NCBI RefSeq assembly: GCF_003123685.1
Contig: NZ_QCYJ01000020.1
Coordinates: 248,001-312,000 of the forward strand
Source: Nocardia aurea
GTDB lineage: Bacteria; Actinomycetota; Actinomycetes; Mycobacteriales; Mycobacteriaceae
Direction of reading: 5' to 3'
DNA: 64,000 nt
Positions 1 through 10,263 of this stretch are shown here, piece after piece. Below the pieces are notes generated by a model. That model searched no databases. It was not told the origin of the DNA and was given only the letters and a program-made list of their open reading frames with translations. Position 1 is the first letter of the stretch, and each line of letters begins with the position of its first letter. The position numbers and the translations under genes were made by a program.

Positions 1-1029
1 CTCGGCCAGCTGCCCTTCACCAGCGGCGCCGCCTTCGGCCACACCCGCAATCCCTGGCATGCCGAACGCACCCCGGGTGGGTCCTCGGGCGGCTCGGCGG
101 CGGCCGTCGCGGCCGGATTGGTCCCCGCCGCACTGGGTTCCGACGGCGCGGGCTCGGTCCGCATCCCGGCGGCATGGACGAATCTGGTCGGCATCAAACC
201 CCAGCGCGGGCGCATCTCCACCTGGCCGCTGCCCGAGGCGTTCCACGGCCTCACCGTCAACGGACCGCTGGCCCGCACCGTGGCCGACGCCGCGCTACTC
301 CTCGATCTCGCGGCAGGCCCGCACGCGGGCGACCTGCACACCCCCGCGCCGGTCACCGTCTCCGACGCCGTCGGACGCGATCCCGGCAGCCTGCGGATCG
401 CGCTTTCCCTGCGCATCCCCTTCACCGCCACCAGAACCGCGCTGAACCCGCAGATCGAAGCGGCGGTCCTGCGCATGGCCGCGACGCTGCGCGCGCTCGG
501 CCATTCGGTGACCGTCGCCGACCTGCACTACGGCATCATGATCGGCGCGTCGTTCCTGCCGCGGTCGATGGCCGGTATCAGCCGGGTATGCGACGCCATG
601 CCCGGCGCGGTGGTCGATCCGCGCACCCGCGCCAACGTCCGCTTCGGGCGGCTGTTGAACGGACCGGCGCTGTTCGCCGCCCGGCAGGCGGAACCGTTGC
701 TGCACAGGCGAATCGGATCGTTCTTCCGCGACTACGACCTGGTGCTCGCGCCGACCACCGCCACACCGCCGCCCCGCGCGACCGAGATCGACGGCATCGG
801 CGTGAACGACACCAACAACCTCATCACCGCCGCGTGTCCCTACACCTGGCCGTGGAACGTGCTCGGCTGGCCGAGTGTCAACATCCCGGCCGGGTTCACC
901 GACGACGGATTGCCCATCGGCGCCCAGCTCATGGGCACCGCGAGTTCGGAGCCACTACTGGTCTCGCTCGCGGCGCAGGTGGAATCGGAGCTGCACTGGG
1001 AACGCCGCCGCCCCGAACCCTGGTGGTGA
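1..1029 (+). CDS. Amidase signature family enzyme, 5' truncated by window edge
   Basis: The frame is open from base 1, so the true start lies outside the window; 342 residues remain. The glycine/serine-rich amidase signature is intact: GGSSGGSAAA near residue 27, then SDGAGSVRIPAA near residue 47, which in this family supply the cis-Ser and nucleophilic Ser of the Ser-cisSer-Lys triad. The Lys lies in the missing N-terminus. The family hydrolyses amide bonds (GatA, fatty-acid amide hydrolase and nylonase relatives); the substrate cannot be told. The stop codon lies one base from the end of convergent era, with no room for a terminator between them. Confidence 0.9.
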   Translation, partial: LGQLPFTSGAAFGHTRNPWHAERTPGGSSGGSAAAVAAGLVPAALGSDGAGSVRIPAAWTNLVGIKPQRGRISTWPLPEAFHGLTVNGPLARTVADAALLLDLAAGPHAGDLHTPAPVTVSDAVGRDPGSLRIALSLRIPFTATRTALNPQIEAAVLRMAATLRALGHSVTVADLHYGIMIGASFLPRSMAGISRVCDAMPGAVVDPRTRANVRFGRLLNGPALFAARQAEPLLHRRIGSFFRDYDLVLAPTTATPPPRATEIDGIGVNDTNNLITAACPYTWPWNVLGWPSVNIPAGFTDDGLPIGAQLMGTASSEPLLVSLAAQVESELHWERRRPEPWW

Positions 1030-1030
1030 G

Positions 1031-1954
1031 CTAGAAGCCGAGTTTGCCCAGCTGTTTGGGATCGCGCTGCCAATCCTTGGCGACCTTCACGTGCAGATGC
1101 AGGTAGATCCGCACGCCGAGGATATGTTCGATCTGCTGGCGGGCATTGGTGCCGACCTCCTTGAGCCTGGCGCCACCCTTGCCGATGACGATCGCCTTCT
1201 GACTCGGGCGCTCGACGTAGAGCAGGGCGTGCACGTCGAGCATGTCCTCGTTCTCCTCGCGCGGCAGCACCTCCTCGATGACGACGGCGAGCGAATGCGG
1301 GAGTTCGTCGCGCACGCCCTCGAGCGCGGCCTCGCGGATCAGCTCGGCCATGAGGGTTTCCTCCGGCTCGTCGGTCAACTCGCCGTCGGGGTAGAAGGCG
1401 GGACCTTCCGGCATCTTCGAGGCGATGACGTCGACGAGTACCTCGACCTGCTCACCCTTGACCGCCGAGACCGGCACCACGTCGGCGTCGGGACCGAGCA
1501 GCCGGGACAGCCCGAGCAACTGGGCCGCGATCTCGTCGCGGCTCACCTTGTCGATCTTGGTGACCACGCCGAGCACGGTGGTCTTGGGCGCCATCTGCTT
1601 GATCTGCTGCACGATCCACCGATCGCCAGGACCGATCTTCTCGTCGGCCGGGATGCACAGCGCGATGACGTCGACCTCGGAATAGGTGTCGCGCACCAGA
1701 TCGTTGAGGCGCTGTCCGAGCAGGGTGCGCGGACGATGCAGTCCCGGGGTGTCGACCAGGATCAGCTGCGTGTGGTCGCGGTGCACGATGCCGCGAATGG
1801 TGTGCCGCGTGGTCTGCGGACGCGAGGAGGTGATCGCGATCTTCGCACCGACCAGGGCGTTGGTCAGCGTCGACTTGCCGGTATTGGGTCTGCCGACGAA
1901 ACAGACGAAACCCGAACGGAATTCGGCGGAGTCACCCGCGCGACCGTCAGCCAC
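1031..1954 (-). CDS. era: GTPase Era, 30S ribosomal subunit assembly factor
   Basis: 307 residues from a GTG start at 1954. Era binds GTP and the 3' end of 16S rRNA during 30S maturation. Visible motifs: P-loop GRPNTGKS at residues 21-28, switch/G3 DTPG at 68-71, G4 TKID at 132-135, and a C-terminal KH domain with VIGKGG near residue 260. The frame stays open upstream to 2116, but that part is a shadow of the deaminase gene, and the normal Era N-terminus begins just before the P-loop. The start overlaps the preceding stop by 8 bases. It is the last gene of the ybeY-CBS-deaminase-era operon. Confidence 0.96.
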   Translation of the reverse strand: MADGRAGDSAEFRSGFVCFVGRPNTGKSTLTNALVGAKIAITSSRPQTTRHTIRGIVHRDHTQLILVDTPGLHRPRTLLGQRLNDLVRDTYSEVDVIALCIPADEKIGPGDRWIVQQIKQMAPKTTVLGVVTKIDKVSRDEIAAQLLGLSRLLGPDADVVPVSAVKGEQVEVLVDVIASKMPEGPAFYPDGELTDEPEETLMAELIREAALEGVRDELPHSLAVVIEEVLPREENEDMLDVHALLYVERPSQKAIVIGKGGARLKEVGTNARQQIEHILGVRIYLHLHVKVAKDWQRDPKQLGKLGF

Positions 1955-2339
1955 CCCGCACCTCGGCGGTAGCCGCCGTGGCGGCTGTCGAATCGTCGGA
2001 CTCTTCGGAGTCGTCGACGATCTCGAAGACCGCGCCGTCACGATCGGTGAACACGATCCTGGCCGCGGGCGAAACCTCGCGCACCGCACCGACACCGGCG
2101 TCGGAGAACCTGCCACCGACCACCGCGGCGGCTTCGAACCCTTCCGCGCCGCTGGAGATCGCGGCGGCGACCGCGGATTGCAGCGCGGTCAGCCGCAACG
2201 CGTCCAGCGTCACCTCGCCCGCCGCGTAGGTGCGGCCGTCGGTATCGCGGATCGCGGCACCGCTCACGCCGCCGGTCCGCGCGAGCGCACCGCGAGCGAG
2301 AACCACCAGCTTGTTGTCCTCGGCATCCAATTCAATCAT
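1947..2339 (-). CDS. Cytidine deaminase-like protein
   Basis: 130 residues, ATG at 2339. It has the size and fold signature of the cytidine/blasticidin deaminase group ([17 protein letters not shown] region), but I do not see a clean HAE...PCxxC zinc-site set, so catalytic activity is doubtful. It sits between the CNNM/CBS gene and era with 8-base overlaps on both sides, so it is translationally coupled to both. The same position is occupied in mycobacteria by Rv2365c (recalled). A role linked to ribosome or membrane maintenance is only suggested by this context. Confidence 0.8.
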   Translation of the reverse strand: MIELDAEDNKLVVLARGALARTGGVSGAAIRDTDGRTYAAGEVTLDALRLTALQSAVAAAISSGAEGFEAAAVVGGRFSDAGVGAVREVSPAARIVFTDRDGAVFEIVDDSEESDDSTAATAATAEVRGG

Positions 2340-3708
2340 CGGTGTCTCCGTCCTCGTGACGATCGGCCGGGCTCTCCCGATCCGATCCATTGCCTTTCCG
2401 CTTGCCGTTCTTCTCACCCGCCGCGCGATCGTCCTCCGACTTCTCGCGCACCCGCTGCGGCGCGCGCCGCACCACGACCGTGTGCACCCGCATCCGCCCC
2501 CTGGCGTCCGCGGCGCCCTCGCCGCGCAGGACCAGTCCGTACGCGACCACCTTGGAACCGGGCAGCGGCACCCTGCCCAGTTCGTGAGCGAGCAGGCCGC
2601 CGACGGTGTCGACATCCTCGTCCTCGATCTCCAGGCCGTACAGCTCACCCAGATCCTCCACCGACAACCGCGCCGACACCCGGTAACGGCCCTCACCGAG
2701 ATCTTCCACCGGCGGGGTCTCGTCGGTGTCGTATTCGTCGGCGATCTCCCCGACGATCTCCTCCAGGACGTCCTCGATGGTGACCAGACCGGCGATGCCG
2801 CCGTATTCGTCCACCAGCAACGCCATGTGATTGCGACGGCGCTGCATCTCGTCGAGCAGATCATCGAGCGGTTTGGAATCGGGCATGAAGACGGCCGGGC
2901 GCATCACCTCGCGCACCCGCACCTTCCTGCTCCGATCCGCGTACGGCACGAGATCTTTCAGGTAGACGACACCCAGGATGTCGTCGACGTTCTCACCGAC
3001 GACCGGAATACGCGAATGGCCGCTGCGCACCGCGAGCGACATCGCCTGCGACGCCGTCTTGTCCGCTTCGATCCAGACCATCTCGGTGCGGGGCACCATG
3101 ACCGCGCGCGCGGCGGTGTCGCCGAGTTCGAAGACGGACTGGATCATCCGCCGCTCCTCGTCGGCCACGACGCCGCGCTCACCGGCCATCTCGACGACCT
3201 CGCGCAATTCGATCTCCGAGGCGAAGGGCCCGTTGCGAAATCCCTTACCCGGGGTGATCGCGTTACCGATGAGGATGAGCAGACGGCTGATCGGACCGAG
3301 CACCATGCCGATGAACTGCAACGGCAGCGCCGCGACGAGGGCGAGGGAATAGGCGTGCTGACGGCCGAGGGTGCGCGGGCCGACCCCGATCACGACGTAA
3401 TCCACCAGCACCATCACCACGGCGGTGATCAGCAGAGCCCAATTGTCGTTCCAGATCTCGATGAGGGCCGCCGCCAGCAATACGGTGGCGCTGATCTCGC
3501 ACAGGATGCGCAGCAGCACCATGAGATTCACATAGCGCGGCCGGTCGGCGACGATGCGGCGCAGACGCACCGCGCCCGACCGATCGGCGCGCACCATATC
3601 GTCGAGGCGGGCCGGGGAGACGGTGTTGAGGGCGGAATCGATACCGGCGAACAAACCGCCCACCGGGACGAGCAGGCACGCGAGTAGAACGAGGGTCAGT
3701 GAACTCAC
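2332..3708 (-). CDS. CNNM/CorC-type membrane protein with CBS domains
   Basis: 458 residues from GTG at 3708, which overlaps the ybeY stop as GTGA. The N-terminal DUF21 transmembrane region (about residues 1-150) has hydrophobic segments such as [19 protein letters not shown] and [23 protein letters not shown] pair (about 200-320; [22 protein letters not shown] is typical) and a CorC/HlyC C-terminal domain follow. The family is tied to Mg2+ or Co2+ efflux in bacteria. After about residue 425 the tail is short, charged and low-complexity (Lys/Glu/Asp/Arg). The neighbourhood matches Rv2366c (recalled). Confidence 0.92.
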   Translation of the reverse strand: MSSLTLVLLACLLVPVGGLFAGIDSALNTVSPARLDDMVRADRSGAVRLRRIVADRPRYVNLMVLLRILCEISATVLLAAALIEIWNDNWALLITAVVMVLVDYVVIGVGPRTLGRQHAYSLALVAALPLQFIGMVLGPISRLLILIGNAITPGKGFRNGPFASEIELREVVEMAGERGVVADEERRMIQSVFELGDTAARAVMVPRTEMVWIEADKTASQAMSLAVRSGHSRIPVVGENVDDILGVVYLKDLVPYADRSRKVRVREVMRPAVFMPDSKPLDDLLDEMQRRRNHMALLVDEYGGIAGLVTIEDVLEEIVGEIADEYDTDETPPVEDLGEGRYRVSARLSVEDLGELYGLEIEDEDVDTVGGLLAHELGRVPLPGSKVVAYGLVLRGEGAADARGRMRVHTVVVRRAPQRVREKSEDDRAAGEKNGKRKGNGSDRESPADRHEDGDTDD

Positions 3709-4265
3709 GCCGGGCCCAGAGCGTCACCCGGTGTGGTGAAACCAGCCTTGCCGAGCAGACGGGCGTCGCGTTCGGCGAGTTCGGCGCGACGCTCGGCCTC
3801 GCGCAGGCTCTCGTACCACTCCTCGAGCAGTTGGGCCTGCAACGCGAACATCTCCTTCTCCTCCTCGGGCTCGGCATGGTCGTAGCCGAGCAGATGGAGG
3901 ACGCCGTGCACGGTGAGCAGCGCGAGTTCGTGATCGAGCGAATGCCCGACCTTGCGCGCCTGGGTGGCCGCGAACTCGGGGCACAGCACGATATCGCCGA
4001 GCATGGACGGACCCGGTTCGGGGCTGTCGGGCCTGCCGCCCGGTTCGAGCTCGTCCATCGGGAACGACATCACGTCCGTCGGGCCCGGCAGATCCATCCA
4101 GCGCATGTGCATATCCGCCATGGTGTCGAGGTCGACGAGCACCATCGACAGTTCCGCCGCCGGGTGCACATCCAGGCGGGCGATCACGAAACGCGCGACG
4201 CTGACCAGGCCTTCTTGGGGTACGTCGATCCCCGACTCGTTGGCGATCTCGATGCTCACCCGCAC
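3705..4265 (-). CDS. ybeY: Endoribonuclease YbeY, rRNA maturation factor
   Basis: 186 residues from GTG 4265; a second in-frame GTG at 4259 gives a start two codons shorter. The metal-binding signature H-x3-H-x5-H is visible as [11 protein letters not shown] (His120, His124, His130). YbeY is a single-strand RNase acting in 16S 3'-end maturation and 70S quality control. The [11 protein letters not shown] motif near residue 62 is also typical. The C-terminus is longer than in E. coli and rich in Glu/Arg, probably helical. The gene lies downstream of phoH and upstream of the CBS gene, the usual actinobacterial order. Confidence 0.95.
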   Translation of the reverse strand: MRVSIEIANESGIDVPQEGLVSVARFVIARLDVHPAAELSMVLVDLDTMADMHMRWMDLPGPTDVMSFPMDELEPGGRPDSPEPGPSMLGDIVLCPEFAATQARKVGHSLDHELALLTVHGVLHLLGYDHAEPEEEKEMFALQAQLLEEWYESLREAERRAELAERDARLLGKAGFTTPGDALGPA

Positions 4266-4427
4266 AGCCTATCGGCCGCCATCGGACCGGGTCCGCCCGC
4301 AACCCCGCCACGAACCGCACCGCGTCCAGACCCCCGCGACGATGCCGTCCCCGGCCGTCCCTCGAGGTCGTACAGACGCCGATGGCGCCCGGACGATCCG
4401 GACGCCATCGGGGATCCGCGTCTTCGA

Positions 4428-5540
4428 TTACCGCCGGTCACCGCGGCCCGCGGCACGGCGCTGCGCCCGGTTTCCCGGGTAGTGCTCGCCGACGGCGGGG
4501 CGGGTATCGGATTCGAACTTCTCGTAGGCGTCGACGATATCGGAGACCAGCCGGTGCCTGACCACATCGCTGCTGGTGAGCTGGGCGAAATGAATATCCT
4601 CGATACCGGTGAGGATCTCACTCGCCGCCCGCAGCCCGGACCTGGCGCCGGTCGGCAGATCGACCTGGGTGACGTCACCGGTCACCACGATCTTCGAGCC
4701 GAAACCGAGTCGGGTCAGGAACATCTTCATCTGCTCTGCCGTGGTGTTCTGCGCCTCGTCGAGAATGATGAACGAATCGTTGAGCGTCCGGCCTCTCATG
4801 TACGCCAGGGGCGCGACCTCGATGACACCGGCCGCCATCAGCTTCGGAATGGCCTCCGGATCCATCATGTCGTGCAGCGCGTCGTAGAGCGGGCGCAGGT
4901 ACGGGTCGATCTTCTCGTTGAGCGTGCCGGGCAGGAAGCCCAGCCGCTCCCCCGCCTCCACGGCGGGACGGGTCAGGATGATCCGGTTGACCTGTTTGGT
5001 CTGCAACGCCTGCACGGCCTTGGCCATGCCGAGGTAGGTCTTGCCGGTGCCCGCCGGACCGATGCCGAACACGATGGTGTTGGTGTCGATGGCGTCGACG
5101 TAGCGTTTCTGGTTCAGCGTCTTGGGTCGGATGGTCTTGCCGCGCCGGGACAGGATGTCCAGGCTCAGCACCTCCGCCGGGGATTCGGAGGTTCCGTCGG
5201 TCAGCATCGACACCGTGTGACGCACCGCTTCCGGCGTCACCACCCGATTGCGGCCGGTCAGCGCCACGAGCTGTTCGATCACCCGCTCGGCCAGCGCCAC
5301 ATCGGCGGCCTTACCGGTCAGGGTGACGGAATTGCCGCGCACATGGATGTCCGCGTCGAGCAGTTGCTCGAGTTCACGGAGATTCTGGTCGGCCGAACCG
5401 AGGAACGGGAACACGGATTCGGGAGCGAGTTCGATACTGGAACGCACGGTTCGCGCCGCGGGGCCCGAGCCCCCACTGTCGCCTGCACCGGTGCCTGCTG
5501 CGGGTGTGGTCGGGTCGCCGATCTCGCCTTGTGTTCTCAA
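4428..5540 (-). CDS. phoH: PhoH-family ATPase
   Basis: 370 residues if translation begins at TTG 5540. An N-terminal KH-like region (about 50-100) precedes the PhoH ATPase domain: Walker A GPAGTGKT at 161-168 and Walker B/DExx-like [14 protein letters not shown]. PhoH proteins are RNA-binding ATPases with a proposed RNA helicase or ribosome-associated role, usually adjacent to ybeY. The start is uncertain: TTG is rare, but a TATAGC element lies 5 bases upstream, consistent with leaderless transcription. A gap of about 160 bases without a gene separates it from ybeY, so ybeY may have its own promoter. Confidence 0.93.
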   Translation of the reverse strand: MRTQGEIGDPTTPAAGTGAGDSGGSGPAARTVRSSIELAPESVFPFLGSADQNLRELEQLLDADIHVRGNSVTLTGKAADVALAERVIEQLVALTGRNRVVTPEAVRHTVSMLTDGTSESPAEVLSLDILSRRGKTIRPKTLNQKRYVDAIDTNTIVFGIGPAGTGKTYLGMAKAVQALQTKQVNRIILTRPAVEAGERLGFLPGTLNEKIDPYLRPLYDALHDMMDPEAIPKLMAAGVIEVAPLAYMRGRTLNDSFIILDEAQNTTAEQMKMFLTRLGFGSKIVVTGDVTQVDLPTGARSGLRAASEILTGIEDIHFAQLTSSDVVRHRLVSDIVDAYEKFESDTRPAVGEHYPGNRAQRRAAGRGDRR

Positions 5541-5697
5541 AAGTGGCTATAGCCTGCTTCCTGTCTCGATCCTTCGTTGCCCAAAGTTTAACGCGCCCTA
5601 CCGACACAACACAGTGAATAATCGGGTATGAGCAGCACAGGACGGGCACCCGGCGCACACGGACGGGTTCCCGTACTCTCGACGCCGAGATTCGATC

Positions 5698-6027
5698 GTG
5701 AGGCTTGGCGTGCTCGTACCCTGGGACATTCGGCGCACCGTTCGGTTTCTCGCCGTGGTGCACATCCCCTGCCATCGCTGTCGCCGCCCCGCGGAACACG
5801 GACTTCGGCAGCTGGTCACCGGATTCGGTGTGAACGGGAAGTCGTGGGGTGAGATCCACACCAGGCGCGCGCTGGAATGCCGCTCCTGCGGCGCCATATC
5901 GGAGATCCCGCGAGAGTATTTCCGCCAGTTGCTCAGACGCGCGGCGGCGGCGCGGACCGCGCCGTGGGTGACGGTGACGCCGCAGCGCCGGTATCCGAAC
6001 GCTCGGGGATCTACCAGCGGGTGGTGA
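5698..6027 (+). CDS. Small CxxC...CxxC (zinc-ribbon-like) hypothetical protein
   Basis: 109 residues from GTG 5698; two later GTG codons (5755, 5758) could be the real start, because the first 19 residues look unconstrained. Two knuckles, CHRC and CRSC about 37 residues apart, suggest a zinc ribbon. An alpha-helical stretch follows (REYFRQLLRRAAAA). The gene runs opposite to the era-phoH block and its 3' end overlaps rsmE by 17 bases tail to tail. I recognise no family, and the competing minus-strand frames look like shadows. Confidence 0.45.
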   Translation: MRLGVLVPWDIRRTVRFLAVVHIPCHRCRRPAEHGLRQLVTGFGVNGKSWGEIHTRRALECRSCGAISEIPREYFRQLLRRAAAARTAPWVTVTPQRRYPNARGSTSGW

Positions 6028-6751
6028 GCGCGCCCAGCGCGCCGAGCGCCACGGCCGCGGCGGTGGAGGTGCGCAGCACCGTCGGCCCCAGCAGAACCGG
6101 GGCGGCTCCCGCCTCGGTGAGCGCCGCGATCTCGGAATCGTCCAGACCGCCTTCCGGGCCGACGACGAGGATGACCTCGCTCGCCTCGGCGAACGGCAGT
6201 TCGGTGAACTTGCCCGCCCCCGATTCGTGCAATGCGGCCACGATCGCGCCACCGGAGACGGCGGTGCGGACCAGATCGACGATCTCGCGGGTCCGATGCA
6301 GGTCCGCCACCTCGGGAATGTACGGGCGACGGGACTGGCGCGCCGCCGAACGCGCGGCCGCACGCCATTTCTCCACCGCCTTGGCGGCTTTGCCCTCCCA
6401 GTTGGCGATACAGCGGGCGGCCTGCCACGGCACGACGGTGTCGACGCCCGCTTCGGTCATCAATTCGACGGCCAGTTCCGAGCGATCGGATTTGGGCACC
6501 GCCTGGATCACCGTGACGGTGGGCGTCACCCGTTGCGCGACAGTGCGATTCAGGATCCGCAGATCCAGCCGGTCGCGCCGGCTCGCGACGACCTCGGATT
6601 CGGCGAGCAGTCCGCGTCCGTCCGACAGCGTGATCGGCTCACCCACCCGGATGCGGCGCACGGTGGCGGCATGACGGCCTTCCTGACCGTCGAGGACCGC
6701 CACCGCGCCCGTTTCCGGGATGTCGTCCAGATAGAAGACCGTGGCGGCCAA
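6011..6751 (-). CDS. rsmE: 16S rRNA (uracil1498-N3)-methyltransferase RsmE
   Basis: 246 residues. This is a SPOUT-class methyltransferase: an N-terminal PUA-like domain (about 1-75) is followed by the knotted SAM-binding domain, with the family fingerprints VGPEGGL near 195 and LGPTVLRTSTA near 222. RsmE methylates N3 of U1498 in the decoding region of 16S rRNA using SAM. It lies 4 bases downstream of dnaJ2, so the two are co-transcribed, as in other Mycobacteriales (Rv2372c-Rv2373c, recalled). Confidence 0.96.
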   Translation of the reverse strand: MAATVFYLDDIPETGAVAVLDGQEGRHAATVRRIRVGEPITLSDGRGLLAESEVVASRRDRLDLRILNRTVAQRVTPTVTVIQAVPKSDRSELAVELMTEAGVDTVVPWQAARCIANWEGKAAKAVEKWRAAARSAARQSRRPYIPEVADLHRTREIVDLVRTAVSGGAIVAALHESGAGKFTELPFAEASEVILVVGPEGGLDDSEIAALTEAGAAPVLLGPTVLRTSTAAAVALGALGALTTRW

Positions 6752-6755
6752 CGGG

Positions 6756-7910
6756 TCAGCGTCCGCTGAACGAGGCGCGCAGCCGGGCGAACAGTCCGCT
6801 GTTGTGTTCGGACTGCGCCGTCATGACCTCGGCGCGGTCGCGCTCACGCATGCCCTTGTACTTGCGCAGCAGATCGGACTGTTTGCCGTCGAGTTTGCTC
6901 GGCACCACGATGTCGAGGTGCGCGAGCAGATCGCCGCGCGCGCCCGAACGCAGGCGCGGCATTCCGTGGCCGCGCAACACCGAGATCTCGTTGGGCTGGG
7001 TACCCGGCTGGATGGTGAGTTCGGTCGGGCCGTCGAGGATGGTGTCGATGACCACGGTGGTGCCGAGCGCGGCGTCCACCATCGGAACCCGGATCGTGCA
7101 GTGCAGATCGTCGCCGTCGCGCACGAACACGTCGTGCGGCTGCTCCACGATCTCCACGTAGAGGTCACCCGCGTGACCGCCGCCGGGACCGACCTCGCCC
7201 TGCGCGGCCAGACGAACCCGCATTCCGCTGGCGACACCGGCCGGAATCGGCGCGGCGATCTCCCTGCGAGCGCGCACCCGACCGTCACCACCGCATTTGT
7301 GGCAGGGGTCCGGGATGGTCTCACCGGCGCCGCGGCAGGTGGGGCACGGACGCGCCGTCATCACCTGACCGAGGAACGAACGCTGCACCGACTGCACTTC
7401 GCCTGCGCCACCGCAGGTTTCGCAGCGCACCGGCTTGGAGTTGCCGTTGGTGCCCGCACCGGTGCAGACATCGCAGAGGATCGCGGTGTCGACGGTCAGG
7501 TGTTTGGTGACACCGACCGCGCATTCGGCGAGGCTGAGCCTGGTCCGCAACAGCGAATCGGCGCCCGCCTGCACCCGGCCGCGCGGTTTGCGCTGGCCAC
7601 CGGAGGTGTTCATCCCGCCGAAGAAGGCCTCGAAGACGTCGCCCAGACCACCGAAACCCGCACCGGAGAATCCGCCCGCGCCACCGCCGCCGGATTCCAG
7701 CGGATCACCGCCCAGGTCGACGATGCGCCGCTTCTCCGGGTCCGTCAGCACCTCGTAGGCGGTCGACACCTCCCTGAACTTGGCCTGCGCCGCCTCGTCG
7801 GGGTTGACGTCGGGATGCAGTTCACGCGCCAACTTGCGGTAGGCGCGCTTGAGTTCCTGGTCGGTCGCGTTCTTGGCGACGCCGAGCAGTCCGTAGTAAT
7901 CCCGTGCCAC
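6756..7910 (-). CDS. dnaJ: Chaperone protein DnaJ (DnaJ2)
   Basis: 384 residues. A J-domain with HPD at 32-34 is followed by a Gly-rich linker ([18 protein letters not shown]), four CxxCxGxG zinc repeats ([32 protein letters not shown]) and the C-terminal substrate-binding region. It stimulates DnaK ATPase and delivers unfolded clients. Being next to hrcA rather than dnaK-grpE, it corresponds to the second actinobacterial copy, dnaJ2. A 240-base intergenic region separates it from hrcA. I found no CIRCE or HAIR inverted repeat there. Confidence 0.96.
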   Translation of the reverse strand: MARDYYGLLGVAKNATDQELKRAYRKLARELHPDVNPDEAAQAKFREVSTAYEVLTDPEKRRIVDLGGDPLESGGGGAGGFSGAGFGGLGDVFEAFFGGMNTSGGQRKPRGRVQAGADSLLRTRLSLAECAVGVTKHLTVDTAILCDVCTGAGTNGNSKPVRCETCGGAGEVQSVQRSFLGQVMTARPCPTCRGAGETIPDPCHKCGGDGRVRARREIAAPIPAGVASGMRVRLAAQGEVGPGGGHAGDLYVEIVEQPHDVFVRDGDDLHCTIRVPMVDAALGTTVVIDTILDGPTELTIQPGTQPNEISVLRGHGMPRLRSGARGDLLAHLDIVVPSKLDGKQSDLLRKYKGMRERDRAEVMTAQSEHNSGLFARLRASFSGR

Positions 7911-8150
7911 GTGAGTCTCTTAGTCCTTGGTCGCTCTCCACCGCCGACCTGCCGGCCGGGCGTGGGCTCATCCTTGTCTGCTCCGTTCCGACCGGATACA
8001 CACGGCGGCACGAACGCACACCACCGCCGTCGGCATTAGTCGGATGCACTCAACTTTATCCGGCCGGAAGTTCGAGAGTAACAGCGCCTTCGATCGACAC
8101 CGTCCGGCCGTGCCGAGCGCTACCTTCACGCTACCTCGGCGGCGCCGAGA

Positions 8151-9182
8151 TCAGCGTTCGGCCAGCACCTCGCCGATGTAGCGTGCCACGGCCGCCACCG
8201 AGGCTATCGTGCCGGGGTAATCCATCCGCGTCGGGCCGAGTACACCCATTCCGCCGAGAATCGCGCCGGAAACGCCGTAGCCGGTCGAGACCACCGAGGT
8301 GCCGCGCATCTGCTCGACCTGGGTCTCCTCGCCGATACGCACGGTCACCGTCCCCGGTTGCTGGGCCGCTGCCAGCAGCTTGAGCACGACGACCTGCTCC
8401 TCCAGCGCCTCGAGCACGTGACGCAGCGATCCGGGCAGGCCGAAATCGGCGGCGTTGCGCGTCAGATTGGCGGTGCCGCCGAGCACGAGACGCTCCTCCG
8501 GATGTTCGACCAGGGTCTCCACCAGCACCGTCGATACCCGGATCAGCACGTCGCGCAGGGTGCGCGGGGCGTGTTCGGGAAGTTCGGCGACCGCCGCCGA
8601 CGCGGCCGCGAGCCGCTTACCGTCCATCGCGCCGCCGAGCATGCCGCGCAGCACCGCGAGATCCTCGTCGTCGATGAGGGCGCCGAGTTCGACGAGTCGC
8701 TGGTCGACTCGGCCGGTGTCGGTGATGACGACCAGCAGCAGACGCGCGGGATTCAGCGCGACGACCTCGATGTGGCGGACCGTCGAGGCGGAGGCGGTCG
8801 GATACTGCACGACGGCCACCTGCCTGGTCAGCTGCGCGAGCAGCCGCACGCCACGGCGCAGCACGTCGTCGAGGTCGACGCCCGATTCCAGGAATTCCAT
8901 GATCGCCCGGCGCTCGGGACCCGAGAGGGGTTTGACCTCGGAGATGCGGTCGACGAACTGGCGGTAGCCCTTGTCGGTGGGAATGCGCCCGGAACTGGTG
9001 TGCGGCTGGGTGATGTAGCCCTCGGCTTCCAGTACGGCCATATCGTTGCGGATCGTCGCGCTGGAGACGCCGAGATTGTGGCGGTCGACCAGGGTTTTCG
9101 ACCCGATGGGCTCCTTCGTCGCCACATAATCCGCGACGATCGCGCGTAGGACCTCGAAGCGCCGGTCCTCGGTGCTCGACAT
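8151..9182 (-). CDS. hrcA: Heat-inducible transcription repressor HrcA
   Basis: 343 residues from ATG 9182, chosen because GAGGAGGT stands 7 bases upstream and the protein then begins at the canonical winged-helix domain ([15 protein letters not shown]). The frame extends upstream to 9371 and contains another ATG at 9203, but that part looks non-coding. The N-terminal helix-turn-helix ([17 protein letters not shown]) and the GAF-like C-terminal domain ([20 protein letters not shown]) are typical. HrcA represses groEL-type operons through CIRCE. It lies upstream of dnaJ2 on the same strand. Confidence 0.95.
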   Translation of the reverse strand: MSSTEDRRFEVLRAIVADYVATKEPIGSKTLVDRHNLGVSSATIRNDMAVLEAEGYITQPHTSSGRIPTDKGYRQFVDRISEVKPLSGPERRAIMEFLESGVDLDDVLRRGVRLLAQLTRQVAVVQYPTASASTVRHIEVVALNPARLLLVVITDTGRVDQRLVELGALIDDEDLAVLRGMLGGAMDGKRLAAASAAVAELPEHAPRTLRDVLIRVSTVLVETLVEHPEERLVLGGTANLTRNAADFGLPGSLRHVLEALEEQVVVLKLLAAAQQPGTVTVRIGEETQVEQMRGTSVVSTGYGVSGAILGGMGVLGPTRMDYPGTIASVAAVARYIGEVLAER

Positions 9183-9406
9183 CGGGCCTACCTCCTCGCT
9201 CATCGGTGCGTCGCCGAAAACCGACGCACCCGGGCGGGGATTCTCATCCGCCGTACCCGGTTCCGTCTGAGTATCCAGTCTAGTTGCCCTCACACCAATA
9301 GCCCGATCGTCGCGCGTGGGCACATCCGGCTCCGGAGACCGTGCTGCCGGGTGATCGAGGCGATCGATCACCCGGCGGCGGACCCCGATTCTCGACTACC
9401 CGTGGC

Positions 9407-10225
9407 TCAGTCGCCCACGGCCAGTTCGACCACCGCGGCGACCTCGGCCGGGCGCGACACCAGCGACGCGTGCGACGCGTCGATCTCGCTGGTGGTGGCG
9501 CCCATGCGATCGGCCATGAAGCGCTGCGACGACGGCGGGATCACCCGGTCGCCCGCCGAGACCAGATACCAGCTCGGCGTATCCGCCCAGGACGGTGCGG
9601 CGGAGGGCTCCAGATTCGCCGCGATCGCGATCGAACGCTGGTGGGCGATCATGTCGGCGGCGGTGGCGTCGCTGACATCCTGGGCGAAGACGTCGTGGAA
9701 CCGGTCCGGCGCGACGTAACCGTCCAGGTTCTTGCCCGCGATACCCTGCGGATCATCGACCACCGCCACTTGCAGCGCGGGCGGCAACAGCTGGCTGCCG
9801 GGGAATCGGATCGGATCGAGCGCCAGCTGGGCGACCTCACCCCGGACCGGGGCGAACGCCGCGATGTAGACCAGGGATTCGACATCGGGATCGTGGATCT
9901 GGGTGATGACGAATCCACCGTAGGAGTGACCGACCAGCACGATGGGCCCGGAGACGGTGTCGAGCGTCCGCTGGACGGCCGCCGCGTCGTAGGCGGGGCC
10001 GCGCAGCGGATTCTCCGGGGTGAGGACGGTGTAACCGTCGGAGCGCAACTGGGCCGCCACACCGTCCCAGCTCGTGGTGTCGGCGAAGGCGCCGTGCACG
10101 AGGACGATCGTCGGCTGCGGCGCCGCCTGCGCGGGGGCGGCGGCGAGCGCCGCGGTCAGCGACAGTGCGAGCGCGGCGAGGGCACCGCGTAGCGCTGACC
10201 CGAATTTCGTGGTGACGGTCGGCAT
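9407..10225 (-). CDS. Secreted alpha/beta hydrolase
   Basis: 272 residues with a clear Sec signal peptide (about 1-34, ending AAPAQA-A). The mature part begins with TIVLVHGAF (oxyanion strand) and has the nucleophile elbow GHSYGG; the catalytic His is probably in DASHASLVS. This resembles the salicylate/methyl-ester esterase-like branch of small alpha/beta hydrolases; the substrate is unknown. GGAGGAG sits 7 bases before the ATG. It is 38 bases downstream of another hydrolase gene on the same strand, so the pair is likely an operon. Confidence 0.88.
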   Translation of the reverse strand: MPTVTTKFGSALRGALAALALSLTAALAAAPAQAAPQPTIVLVHGAFADTTSWDGVAAQLRSDGYTVLTPENPLRGPAYDAAAVQRTLDTVSGPIVLVGHSYGGFVITQIHDPDVESLVYIAAFAPVRGEVAQLALDPIRFPGSQLLPPALQVAVVDDPQGIAGKNLDGYVAPDRFHDVFAQDVSDATAADMIAHQRSIAIAANLEPSAAPSWADTPSWYLVSAGDRVIPPSSQRFMADRMGATTSEIDASHASLVSRPAEVAAVVELAVGD

Positions 10226-10263
10226 AACAGAACTCCTCCGGTGAGTGTGTCGTGCGACGGGTG

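Noticed and set aside
2230..3687. 485-codon plus-strand frame
   Set aside because: Antisense shadow of the CNNM/CBS gene with His/Arg/Asp-rich composition.
7911..8150. Possible CIRCE or HAIR element upstream of dnaJ2 near hrcA
   Set aside because: I looked for TTAGCACTC-N9-GAGTGCTAA and the CTTGAGT-N7-ACTCAAG type on both strands; GCACTC and GAGAGTAAC occur but do not form the repeat.
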